Below the pieces are notes generated by a model that had not been told where the DNA came from, ran no database searches, and was given only the letters and a program-made list of their open reading frames with translations. Of a stretch of 40,188 bases of DNA, positions 8,030 through 18,185 are shown in pieces. Position 1 is the stretch's first letter; every line of letters begins with the position of its first letter. The position numbers were made by a program, and so were the translations under genes. The stretch is from Candidatus Wolfebacteria bacterium RIFCSPLOWO2_01_FULL_38_11 (GTDB taxonomy: Bacteria > Patescibacteriota > Minisyncoccia > UBA6257 > UBA9933): assembly GCA_001793825.1 (NCBI GenBank), contig MGIQ01000001.1:1-40188 (forward strand), given 5' to 3'.

Positions 8030-10306
8030 ATGGATCAACCGTCTTTAAATTCCATCCCTAATCAAAATCCAACAGGGGAAACACAGGATAAAAATTGGCG
8101 TTTTCTATTTATAATTTTCGCAATTTTTCTTTTTACGATTTTTATTGCTGGCCTTTTTTGGATTTTTACCAAAAGCACGGCTTCGCCCATGGGTTTAGGG
8201 TGGTTTCTTTTTAGTTTTGCCGCCGGTCTTTCCATGATTGTTTTGCCCTGTACTCTCCCCTTAGCTTTTGTCATTGTTCCGCTTTCAATGGGCAAGGGGT
8301 ATGTTAAGGGTTTTATGGTGGCTTTGGCTTTTGGCCTGGGCGTTGCCATCACGCTTTCCACTTACGGCATATTAGCCGCCTTGCTTGGCAAAGCGTTTTT
8401 CGCATATGCTTCCGGAGGAGGAGAAATTATTAAAAATATTTTTTACGCCATTGCCGGCACCTTTGCCATTCTTTTTGCTTTAAGCGAGCTTAAGCTTATC
8501 AAGTTCCGTATTCCAAGTTATATGGGCGCGGCTCCGAAGTTTGTTGAACAAAAAAGCGATATTCTTAAAGCGCTTTTTTTAGGACTTTTTCTCGGCAATA
8601 TCGGAATTGGTTGTCCGCATCCGGCAACGCCGATTATTTTGGGACAAATTGGTTTGACTGCCGATGTTTTTTACGGCTGGCTTTTGTTTTTTGTTCACGC
8701 CATCGGCAGAATCATCCCTCTTCTGCTCCTTGCCATTTTGGGCATTCTAGGAGTCAACGCCACTCGTTCGCTTTTAAAACACAAAGAAAGCATTGCCAGA
8801 GCAACTGCTTGGGGTATGGTTTTTGTTGGCGCTTTTTTGTTCACGCTTGGATTTTTTAGCCACGATTGGTGGGTATATTCCGGCATGCACACTTTGCTTG
8901 AAGAAATAACCCAAGAAGAGCGGATGCTGGGTATTTTAAAAGGCAGATGGGAAAGCGCGGTTACTCATATCCACGGCATTCCGACCGGAACGGGATTTTT
9001 TGGCCTGCCTTTGTGGCTTGGTAATTGGGTATTTGTTTCAATGATGGTTTTGCCTTTGTGGGGATATTGGCTTTCTTTACGCAGAAAATTAAGCATTTTA
9101 GTTGAGCCGGAACAAGGCGTCTTAAAAAAAGAATTAAGATTAAAAAAATTCAAATATTCCATTTTAACGATTGTTTTTGCTTTAACTTTTATTTATATTT
9201 TGCCTCAGAGGTTTTTATCCCAGCAATTAGCGCATCAGCGCGAAGAAGCTGGCGATACGCATAAAATGGAGGCATTGGCCGTGGATGTTGGTGAAATCGG
9301 TAAGAGGGCCGATGATTTGCTTCAAACTATTTTCCGCAGAGAAAACGGAAAAGTAATAGTAGAATTAAAAACCGAGGAGATTGTTGCCGAGATTGCTCCG
9401 GGAGTCACTTATCAATATTGGACTTACAACGGCACTGTTCCCGGACCGTTTATTAAAGTTAAAGAAGGAGACACGATTGAAGTCCGGCTTACTCACATGG
9501 TCCATGATCATGCAAATATCGATCATTCTTTTAATATCAGCGCGTTTCCGATCAGTATCGCAAGTGCTGATGAAGATGGGCATAATACGGCTGCTTCCGA
9601 ACACGAAAAAGCCGGCCATGCCAAGCATTCTATTGACCTCCATGCCGTAGAAGGTCCCGGAGGAGGAGCGGTTTTGACGCAGACCGTAAGCGGTCAAACC
9701 ACGGCTTTTCAGTTTAAAGCTACGCGGCCGGGAATTTATGTCTATCATTGCGCCAGCCCTCATATTCCCACTCATGTTGCCAATGGAATGTACGGTTTGA
9801 TTTTGGTTGAGCCGAAAAATGGTTTGGCAAAAGTTGATAAAGAATTTTACGTGATGCAGGGAGAATTTTATACAAATGGAGTATTTGGAGAAAAGGGCCA
9901 TCAGGAATTCAGTTTGGAAAAAATGAAAAAAGAAGAGCCGGAATATTTTGTATTTAACGGCCGTGTTGGTTCGCTTTCCGGCACCCGGGCTTTGCGAGCC
10001 AAAGTCGGTGAAACCATCCGTCTTTATTTCGGAGTTGGTTCGCATATCGCTTCTAATTTTCATATTATCGGCGGTGTTTTGGACAAACTTTATCCTGAAG
10101 GCGACATTATTTCCGCGCCGCATCGCAATGTTCAAACAACAGTTGTGCCTCCAGGAGGCGCGATGATGGCGGAATTCAAATTGGAAGTTCCCGGCAAATA
10201 TTTATTGGTTGATCATAGCTTGTCGCGCGCCATTGACAAAGGAGCGATTGGAGAAATTATTGTCGAAGGAGAAGAAAATCCGGAAATTTTTAAAAAAATA
10301 GAATAA
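8030..10306 (+). CDS. nirK: Fusion: DsbD/CcdA-like thiol-disulfide transmembrane domain + NirK-type two-domain copper nitrite reductase
   Basis: N-terminal half: multi-TM with VLPC74TLP and GIGC195PHP cysteines in CcdA-like context. C-terminal half: HSIDLHAVEGPGGG, YHCASPHIPTHVANGMYG, FHIIGG and VDHSLSRAIDKGAIG match the NirK type-1/type-2 Cu and catalytic motifs. One uninterrupted 758-aa frame. Confidence 0.88.
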   Translation: MDQPSLNSIPNQNPTGETQDKNWRFLFIIFAIFLFTIFIAGLFWIFTKSTASPMGLGWFLFSFAAGLSMIVLPCTLPLAFVIVPLSMGKGYVKGFMVALAFGLGVAITLSTYGILAALLGKAFFAYASGGGEIIKNIFYAIAGTFAILFALSELKLIKFRIPSYMGAAPKFVEQKSDILKALFLGLFLGNIGIGCPHPATPIILGQIGLTADVFYGWLLFFVHAIGRIIPLLLLAILGILGVNATRSLLKHKESIARATAWGMVFVGAFLFTLGFFSHDWWVYSGMHTLLEEITQEERMLGILKGRWESAVTHIHGIPTGTGFFGLPLWLGNWVFVSMMVLPLWGYWLSLRRKLSILVEPEQGVLKKELRLKKFKYSILTIVFALTFIYILPQRFLSQQLAHQREEAGDTHKMEALAVDVGEIGKRADDLLQTIFRRENGKVIVELKTEEIVAEIAPGVTYQYWTYNGTVPGPFIKVKEGDTIEVRLTHMVHDHANIDHSFNISAFPISIASADEDGHNTAASEHEKAGHAKHSIDLHAVEGPGGGAVLTQTVSGQTTAFQFKATRPGIYVYHCASPHIPTHVANGMYGLILVEPKNGLAKVDKEFYVMQGEFYTNGVFGEKGHQEFSLEKMKKEEPEYFVFNGRVGSLSGTRALRAKVGETIRLYFGVGSHIASNFHIIGGVLDKLYPEGDIISAPHRNVQTTVVPPGGAMMAEFKLEVPGKYLLVDHSLSRAIDKGAIGEIIVEGEENPEIFKKIE

Positions 10307-10311
10307 TTCCT

Positions 10312-10590
10312 ATGGATAAAAAAATTTTTCTTGAAATTTTGTCGTCGCCGGGATGTTATCATTGCGCTGAATTTAAAAAATATTGGGAAAGCGTTAAAAA
10401 TCAGTTTGCCGACGTGGAAATGCGCGATATTGATTTAACTAGCGATAAAGGGCAGGAAATGGCTCAGAAATATATGATTTTTTCTTCGCCCGGCATTATA
10501 ATCAATGGAGAGCTATTTGCTACGGGCGGAGTCAATAAAGAAAAATTTGAAGCAAAATTAAAAGAATTGTCCGCACCTAAGCAAACATGA
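10312..10590 (+). CDS. Thioredoxin/glutaredoxin-like protein with CxxC
   Basis: LEILSSPGCYHCAEFKKYW...MRDIDLTSDKGQEMAQKYMIFSSPGIIINGELFATGGV. Confidence 0.85.
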   Translation: MDKKIFLEILSSPGCYHCAEFKKYWESVKNQFADVEMRDIDLTSDKGQEMAQKYMIFSSPGIIINGELFATGGVNKEKFEAKLKELSAPKQT

Positions 10591-10623
10591 AAAAGGTCGT
10601 AATAAATATCGAACTAATTTAAT

Positions 10624-11106
10624 ATGCTAAAAATATTTTCAACACTGATTTTTGCAATTTTATTATCAAGCGGTTTTGCATCCGCAGTTTCTGCTCATGG
10701 CGGCGAAGCGGATGGGCACAGCGGAACAATGATGAAAATGGATGATATGATGTCGGAAATGATGGGAGAAAATAAAGCAATCAATTGCGCGGCAATGGAC
10801 TCCGCTGAATTAATTGAAGAAGGAGAGGATTTGATGTCAAAAATGATGGCTGGCGATGAGGCAAAGCACGAGAGTATGGAAGAATCAATGGAAGAAATTG
10901 CTGGTATGGAATTTCATGATATGATGCATTTAATGATGGGGCGGGTGGCCAGCGGATGTCTTACTGATGAACAGCAAAAAGCCGTGGCATCAAAATTAAC
11001 AGTAGTTGCGCCGCAAAGAACCAATCAGACGCTGCCTCTTGTAACCGGTCTTGCAATAGGATTGATTGTTGGATTGGTCGGAATGTCGTTTTTCCGAAAA
11101 TCTTAA
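10624..11106 (+). CDS. Met/His-rich exported, C-terminally anchored protein; putative copper-binding
   Basis: Signal peptide, MMKMDDMMSEMMGEN...MMHLMMGR Met clusters, His residues, C-terminal TM LPLVTGLAIGLIVGLVGMSFF. Confidence 0.75.
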   Translation: MLKIFSTLIFAILLSSGFASAVSAHGGEADGHSGTMMKMDDMMSEMMGENKAINCAAMDSAELIEEGEDLMSKMMAGDEAKHESMEESMEEIAGMEFHDMMHLMMGRVASGCLTDEQQKAVASKLTVVAPQRTNQTLPLVTGLAIGLIVGLVGMSFFRKS

Positions 11107-11110
11107 TTTA

Positions 11111-11127
11111 AGGACGTACGGCGTCCT
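11111..11127. terminator. Short hairpin between convergent genes
   Basis: aggacg-tacgg-cgtcct. Confidence 0.4.
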
Positions 11128-11137
11128 CATAATTGGA

Positions 11138-11530
11138 TTAATCAACGACAATGAAGTGGCCGGTTTGTTCAAAATGCCCTTCACCGCAAGGGACCGAACA
11201 ATAAAAGACAAACTCGCCTTTCTTTGAAGCAACAAATTCAATAATAGTTTCCTGTTTTGGAAAGAGTCGCTTGTTGACGCCGAAGACCTCAATGGCAAAA
11301 CCATGGTCATAAGGATCGTCGTTATAAATTTTCAATCTGACAGTATCGCCGGCTTTAACAGTAATTAAAGTGGGATCCCATTTATTTTTGGCCGCTGTCA
11401 TATTTATTTCCACTACATTGCCGGTCGCTTTAATGGGGGCGACCTCCGGCGCCCGGAAATAAATTTGATAAACAACACCGCCGGAAATAAGAACCGCGGC
11501 AAAGATAATTATGATAATAAATTTATTCAT
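11138..11530 (-). CDS. Membrane-anchored cupredoxin with CuA-like (cytochrome oxidase subunit II-like) motif
   Basis: DHGFAIEVFGV...FYCSVPCGEGHFEQTGHFIVVD, i.e. upstream His and CxxxCGxxH; N-terminal TM. Confidence 0.85.
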   Translation of the reverse strand: MNKFIIIIIFAAVLISGGVVYQIYFRAPEVAPIKATGNVVEINMTAAKNKWDPTLITVKAGDTVRLKIYNDDPYDHGFAIEVFGVNKRLFPKQETIIEFVASKKGEFVFYCSVPCGEGHFEQTGHFIVVD

Positions 11531-11564
11531 ATTATAATCATATTATATTAAATTAGCATTTAAT

Positions 11565-13973
11565 ATGCAGGAAAGAAAAATTTTTAAAATCAGAGGTATG
11601 CATTGCGCGGCTTGCGCCAACCTCATTAATAAATTTTTGATTAAGCAAAAGGGTGTTTTGGAAGCCAACGCTAATTTCGGGTCGGAATCCTTAAACGTGT
11701 TTTACGACGATTCACTGATAAATCCCCAACAGATGGACGTCGTGCTCAAAAAACTTGGCTATGGTCTTATTTTATCAGAAGAAGAGGGTAAAAGCGAAGA
11801 ATTGGCAGAGGCCGAAAGACAAAAAGAAATTCAAGGTCTAAAAAAGAGGGCTATTGTCAGTTTCATTCTTGCTTCACCTATAATTTTTTATTATATGACC
11901 GTGCATATGTTTAATCTGCAGCATATTCACGCTTTTTGCGTCAGCGGCGGGGGACTAGTGGCGGGGCTTGCGAGCGGTTGTTCTGGCGGCTGGCTTTTGG
12001 ATTTTAATTGGATATTTTTTGCAATGACGACTCCTATTCAGCTCGGCGTTGGCTGGATTTTTTATCGCAATGCTTGGACGGCTATAAGAGTCGGTTCTGC
12101 TTCAATGGATGTTTTGGTTGTTTTAGGCACAAGCGCGGCTTATCTCATCTCGGTTTTCGGATTCATTTTTTCTGATTTTGAATTTTTACATAGATATTGG
12201 GGCGGTCTTGATCATCCTTTTTGGGAATCTTCAGCCGCTTTGGTTTCTTTTATTATCCTCGGGCGTTATTTTGAAGCGCGTTCCAAAGGACGGGTGACAT
12301 CTGCCATCAGAAAATTGATGAATTTGGCGCCGAAAATGGCAGTCATTGTCAATGACGGCAAAGAAATGGAAATTCCCATAAGTGAACTTAAAATCGGCGA
12401 TGTTTTTCTGGTAAAACCGGGCGCTAATGTACCGACTGATGGCGTTATTTTGGAAGGAAAATCTTCAATTGACGAAAAAGTGGTAACTGGCGAATCAATG
12501 CCTGTTGGAAAAGATGTCGGCGACGAAGTCATCGGCGCTACTACTAACACTTACGGTCTGCTAAAATGCCGTGCAAACAAAGTTGGCCGAGACACCTTGC
12601 TTTTCCAGATTATTAAAATGGTGCGCGAGGCGCAATCTTCAAAAGCCAGTATCCAAGATGTCGCCGATAGAGTTTCGGAAAAATTTGTGCCTGCCGTGGT
12701 TGTTTTTGCGTTTTTGGTTTTTGCTCTTTGGTATTTTGTGCTTGGTTATCCAGTTGTTTCTTCCTTGCTTTTCATGATTGCCGTACTGGTTATTTCTTGT
12801 CCCTGCGCTTTGGGTTTGGCAACGCCGACCGCTTTGATGGTTGGCACGGCCAGAGGGGCGCAATCGGGAATTTTAATCAAAGGCGGCAAAGCGCTTGAAG
12901 GCGCTTATAAGATAAACAGCGTCGCCTTTGACAAAACCGGCACTTTGACAAAAGGCGAGCCGTCGGTAACCGATGTTATTGCAGTAGCCGATCTTTCAAA
13001 AGAAGAAGTTATAAAAATCGCCGCTATTGCCGAACGCGGCTCGGAACATCCTTTAGCTCAAGCTATTGTTAAAGCCGCTGGCAAGGTTCCGGAGCCGAAA
13101 AATTTTTCCGCTTTGGCCGGACGCGGCATCAAAGCCGACTACAATAAAAAAACGATTTTAGTCGGCAATGAACAATTAATGCTGGAAAATAAGATTGACA
13201 TCTCTCCTTATCAAAAAGATTTTGAATCTCTTCAGAATCAGGCAAAGACCGTGGTTTTTGTCTCTTATGGCGCTAAGATGATCGGTATTTTGGCTTTAGC
13301 CGATACTTTAAAGGATTATGCCAAAGAGGCAATTGCCGAATTGAAGAAAATGAAGAAGGAGGTCATTATGATTACCGGAGATAATGAAAAAACCGCCAAA
13401 GCCATTGCTCAGAATCTCGGCATCGATACTTTTTATGCCAAGGTTTTGCCGGAAAAAAAGGAAGAATTGATTTCAAATATTCAGAAAAAAGGCAAAGTTG
13501 TGGCAATGGTTGGCGACGGCATCAATGACGCGCCGGCTTTAGCTAAAGCTGATTTGGGTATTGCCGTTGGTTCCGGCACTGATGTTGCCATTGAAACCGG
13601 AGATATCATTCTTATTAAAGACGACATCCGCGACGTGGTAACAGCCATTGATTTGTCAAAGAGAACTATTCGCAAAATTTGGGAGAATTTCTTCTGGGCT
13701 TTTATATACAATATTGTCGCCATTCCAATAGCCGCCGGCATTCATTTATTTATTACTCAAACAGCCGGCGATCCGGCGCCTTGGGTGGTTACAGGGGCGG
13801 CTTTTTTAGGAGGAATTGCCGGTAAAGTATTTTTGAATCTCTCTCAATCTTCGCTCAGGCCGGAAATCGCCGGCTTTGCCATGGCGTTTTCCTCCGTATC
13901 AGTGGTGATGAATTCTCTTTTGCTTAACCGTTATAAAGAACCAAAATTTGCGCGACAGACAAAAGATAAGTAA
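11565..13973 (+). CDS. copA: Copper-translocating P1B-type ATPase with N-terminal HMA domain
   Basis: GMHCAACAN; TGE; CPCALGLATP; DKTGTLT; SEHPLA; GDGINDAPAL; YN and MxxSS TM signatures. Confidence 0.96.
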   Translation: MQERKIFKIRGMHCAACANLINKFLIKQKGVLEANANFGSESLNVFYDDSLINPQQMDVVLKKLGYGLILSEEEGKSEELAEAERQKEIQGLKKRAIVSFILASPIIFYYMTVHMFNLQHIHAFCVSGGGLVAGLASGCSGGWLLDFNWIFFAMTTPIQLGVGWIFYRNAWTAIRVGSASMDVLVVLGTSAAYLISVFGFIFSDFEFLHRYWGGLDHPFWESSAALVSFIILGRYFEARSKGRVTSAIRKLMNLAPKMAVIVNDGKEMEIPISELKIGDVFLVKPGANVPTDGVILEGKSSIDEKVVTGESMPVGKDVGDEVIGATTNTYGLLKCRANKVGRDTLLFQIIKMVREAQSSKASIQDVADRVSEKFVPAVVVFAFLVFALWYFVLGYPVVSSLLFMIAVLVISCPCALGLATPTALMVGTARGAQSGILIKGGKALEGAYKINSVAFDKTGTLTKGEPSVTDVIAVADLSKEEVIKIAAIAERGSEHPLAQAIVKAAGKVPEPKNFSALAGRGIKADYNKKTILVGNEQLMLENKIDISPYQKDFESLQNQAKTVVFVSYGAKMIGILALADTLKDYAKEAIAELKKMKKEVIMITGDNEKTAKAIAQNLGIDTFYAKVLPEKKEELISNIQKKGKVVAMVGDGINDAPALAKADLGIAVGSGTDVAIETGDIILIKDDIRDVVTAIDLSKRTIRKIWENFFWAFIYNIVAIPIAAGIHLFITQTAGDPAPWVVTGAAFLGGIAGKVFLNLSQSSLRPEIAGFAMAFSSVSVVMNSLLLNRYKEPKFARQTKDK

Positions 13974-13982
13974 AATAATACA

Positions 13983-14198
13983 ATGATTAAGAAAAATTAT
14001 AACATTGAAGGCATGCATTGCGGCGCTTGCTCTACCGGCATCGAAATGTTTCTTTCAAACACCGAAGGCGTTAAATCAGCCAAGGTCAGCTATGAATCCA
14101 AGAAAGCCGAAGTTGAATATGACGAAAGCAGACTTAAAGATGGAGATATAATAAAAACCATCGAAGAAGCCGGTTTTAAAGCGTCTCCGGTTGCCTGA
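13983..14198 (+). CDS. copZ: Heavy-metal-associated domain protein, CopZ-like copper chaperone
   Basis: 71 aa, NIEGMHCGACSTGIEMFL. Confidence 0.9.
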   Translation: MIKKNYNIEGMHCGACSTGIEMFLSNTEGVKSAKVSYESKKAEVEYDESRLKDGDIIKTIEEAGFKASPVA

Positions 14199-14232
14199 TA
14201 TAAAAAACGCGCCATTTTTTAAAGTTTGAGCT

Positions 14233-15285
14233 ATGGAGATAATTTTTTTATCGCTGATTTTAATAATTCTTATAGCCGGAATTGCCGGCCTTTTTATTCT
14301 TTTTAAAAAAAGGTTTGAAGGCACAGAGACCGGCGGTCAGTCCCTGCTTTTGCTTCAAAATCAGATTCAGGAAATTTCTCGGGTGCTTGACTCGAAGTTG
14401 GAGCATTCAACTCGCATAATGCAAAGCCAATTCGGCGAAAGCGCGAGAATTATCAAAGAAATCACTCAAGAGCTTACCAAAGTCGGCGAAGGCCAGAAAC
14501 AAGTGGTTGACCTTGCCAAGCAATTGGAGAATCTTCAGGACATTTTGAAAAATCCAAAGCAGCGCGGGGTAGTTGGCGAATATTATTTGAAAACCGTTTT
14601 GGAAAATGTCTTGCCTCCCAATGGCTTCCAAATGCAATACGAATTTAAAGATGGCACTATTGTTGACGCCGCGATTTTTGTCAAAGATAAAATTATTCCA
14701 GTTGATTCCAAGTTCTCTTTGGAAAATTATAATCGTTTGATTGAAACTCGCGATGAATCCGAAAGGCAAAGATTGGAAAGTGCTTTTTATAACGACTTAA
14801 AAGCCCGAATTGATGAGACATCGAAATACGTCAAGCCCGGCGAAGGCACAATGGAATTTGCTTTTATGTTTATTCCGTCCGAGGCAATTTATTATGATTT
14901 GCTAATTAATAAGGTTGGAGCCGTTAAAGCCGCTACTCGCGACTTGATCCAATATGCAGCGGGAGAGAAAAAAGTTTTAATTGTCAGTCCGACAACCTTT
15001 TTGGCGTATCTTCAAACAGTGCTTCAGGGATTAAAAGCGCTTCAGATTGAAGAATCAGCCAAAGAAATCAGAAAAAGAGTTGAAGAACTCGGTCGTCATC
15101 TTTTGACGGTAGATGAATATATGCAAAAATTAGGCGGCCATCTTGGAACAACAGTTAATATGTACAATAAAACTTACAAAGAGCTTGGCAAGGTTGATAA
15201 AGACGTTTTAAAAATTTCCGGCGTTGCCGCTGGCGTTGAACCAATAGTTATTGGAAAACCGGATAATAACGAAGAGGGGGATTGA
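14233..15285 (+). CDS. rmuC: DNA recombination protein RmuC
   Basis: N-terminal TM, coiled coil, IIPVDSKFSLENYNRL, MEFAFMFIPSEAIYYDLL, SPTTFLAYLQTV. Confidence 0.93.
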   Translation: MEIIFLSLILIILIAGIAGLFILFKKRFEGTETGGQSLLLLQNQIQEISRVLDSKLEHSTRIMQSQFGESARIIKEITQELTKVGEGQKQVVDLAKQLENLQDILKNPKQRGVVGEYYLKTVLENVLPPNGFQMQYEFKDGTIVDAAIFVKDKIIPVDSKFSLENYNRLIETRDESERQRLESAFYNDLKARIDETSKYVKPGEGTMEFAFMFIPSEAIYYDLLINKVGAVKAATRDLIQYAAGEKKVLIVSPTTFLAYLQTVLQGLKALQIEESAKEIRKRVEELGRHLLTVDEYMQKLGGHLGTTVNMYNKTYKELGKVDKDVLKISGVAAGVEPIVIGKPDNNEEGD

Positions 15286-15310
15286 CAATTGCCCATTTCT
15301 TTAATATTTT
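15282..15310 (+). promoter_or_regulatory. Candidate sigma-70 promoter upstream of groES
   Basis: TTGACA-N17-TATTTT. Confidence 0.45.
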
Positions 15311-15405
15311 ATTATTACTTGAACTTAATTCTTAAGTGAAAAGGTCGCACTTTCAAACTTTTCAAAAGCGCGGAAATCAATGAATTTCCACGCAAATTTA
15401 TTTTT

Positions 15406-15696
15406 ATGAATATTAAGCCATTGTCCAATCATTTATTTATTGAAGCAGTTGAATTAGAAAAAACAACCGCTTCTGGCATTGTTCTTCCGGAAACCGCGGA
15501 AAAAGAAAAACCAATCAAAGGCAAAGTTATTGCCACTGGACCGGGAAAAATTAATGAAAAAGGCGAACGCCTTCCAATGTCGGTAAAGGTTGGAGACCTA
15601 GTTCTCTTTAAAAAATACGGCCCCGATGAAATTGAAATTGAAGGAAAAAAATATTTAGTCGGGGACGAAGACGATATACTCGCCATTTTAGATTAA
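15406..15696 (+). CDS. groES: Co-chaperonin GroES
   Basis: IKPLSNHLFIEAVELEKTTASGIVLPETAEKEKP...VGDLVLFKKYGPDEIEIEGKKYLVGDEDDILAIL. Confidence 0.96.
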   Translation: MNIKPLSNHLFIEAVELEKTTASGIVLPETAEKEKPIKGKVIATGPGKINEKGERLPMSVKVGDLVLFKKYGPDEIEIEGKKYLVGDEDDILAILD

Positions 15697-15706
15697 AATG
15701 GCGAGT

Positions 15707-15707
<1 letters not shown>
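15677..15707 (+). promoter_or_regulatory. 14-bp perfect hairpin spanning the groES stop codon
   Basis: tactcgccatttta-gat-taaaatggcgagta. Confidence 0.65.
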
Positions 15708-17439
<1,732 letters not shown>

Positions 17440-17480
17440 TCAGCTCTTTAGCTTAGTAGCTTGTTAGCTAGTTAGCTTGT

Positions 17481-17510
17481 AAAAAATTCCGCGGAACCGC
17501 GGAATTTTTT
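17481..17510 (+). terminator. groEL terminator
   Basis: aaaaaattccgcgg-aa-ccgcggaatttttt, perfect palindrome with T-tract. Confidence 0.85.
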
Positions 17511-17583
17511 ATATTTGACATTTCACGAAATTTTAATAATTATGAATCAGTTCCGAAAATCAAACAAATAAGGAGAGAAGCCT

Positions 17584-18108
17584 ATGATTCCGAAAGTGCC
17601 GAAGAATTACGAAGAGTTTGACAGGCTGTTGGAAGCTGTTGGAAAGAACATTGCCGTAGTCGAGGAGCTTAACAGAGAACTTGACCGGATTGGCCTGGGA
17701 ATAAGAAAACGAATCAAGAATCTTAAGGAAAAGATAATAAGCGAAGCGGAAAATGTTCTGGTTTTTTCAGAAATCTACCGGCAAGAATTAACAGAAAAAG
17801 GAAAGCACAAAACTTCCAAGAGGCCGTCAAGCGAACTGGGTTGGCGCAAAACTCCGCCTGCTGTTCAAATTAAGAATCTCAACTATGTTGTTGAGCAGCT
17901 GAAGAAAATCGGCCTCAGTGATTTTATAATAACAAAAGAACAGCCCGACAAAAGGATGATTTTGAAAAATCCTGAAGTCATCGAAAAACTTAAAGGCGTG
18001 AAAATTTCCAAAGGCGCGGAAATGTTCTTTGTCAGGCCAAGAGGCGCTTCCACCGAAATTATCATTGTTAAAGGCACGACAAAATTCCAAGCAATAAGAA
18101 AGAAGTAG
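17584..18108 (+). CDS. Mu Gam-family (host-nuclease inhibitor / Ku-like DNA end-binding) protein
   Basis: Coiled-coil N-half followed by LGWRKTPPAVQIKNLNYVVEQLKKIGLSDFIITKEQPDKRMILKNPEVIEKLKGVKISKGAEMFFVRP, matching the Mu Gam C-terminal pattern (WR-x2-PP-x-V...GL-x2-FI-x-TK...K...IL...P...G). Confidence 0.85.
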   Translation: MIPKVPKNYEEFDRLLEAVGKNIAVVEELNRELDRIGLGIRKRIKNLKEKIISEAENVLVFSEIYRQELTEKGKHKTSKRPSSELGWRKTPPAVQIKNLNYVVEQLKKIGLSDFIITKEQPDKRMILKNPEVIEKLKGVKISKGAEMFFVRPRGASTEIIIVKGTTKFQAIRKK

Positions 18109-18130
18109 TTTCAAATGCTTATATATTTAT

Positions 18131-18156
18131 AGCCCCTTTTTAAGGGGCTTTTTTAT
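18131..18156 (+). terminator. Terminator after the Gam-like gene
   Basis: agcccctt-ttt-aaggggct + T-run. Confidence 0.8.
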
Positions 18157-18185
18157 TTTTTATCTAAAAATGCATAATTATAAAA

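Noticed and set aside
8611-8859. Alternative-frame ORF inside the DsbD-like domain
   Set aside because: Out-of-frame shadow with no recognisable motifs; the main frame is continuous.
9365-10135. 256-aa minus-strand ORF antisense to the NirK domain
   Set aside because: The sense frame encodes unmistakable NirK motifs; the antisense frame is a shadow ORF.
10312-15285. UGA recoding (genetic code 25)
   Set aside because: Several genes (e.g. the thioredoxin-like gene, rmuC) end naturally at TGA and no in-frame TGA is needed elsewhere; the standard bacterial code fits.
15286-15405. CIRCE/HrcA operator upstream of groES
   Set aside because: No TTAGCACTC-N9-GAGTGCTAA-like inverted repeat seen.
17440-17480. 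tagctt/ttagct repetitive stretch after groEL as a tandem repeat element
   Set aside because: Short, degenerate, low complexity; not enough to call a distinct element.
17584-18108. Prophage remnant explaining Gam
   Set aside because: Neighbours are groEL and dinB; no integrase, terminase, portal or tail genes in the window.
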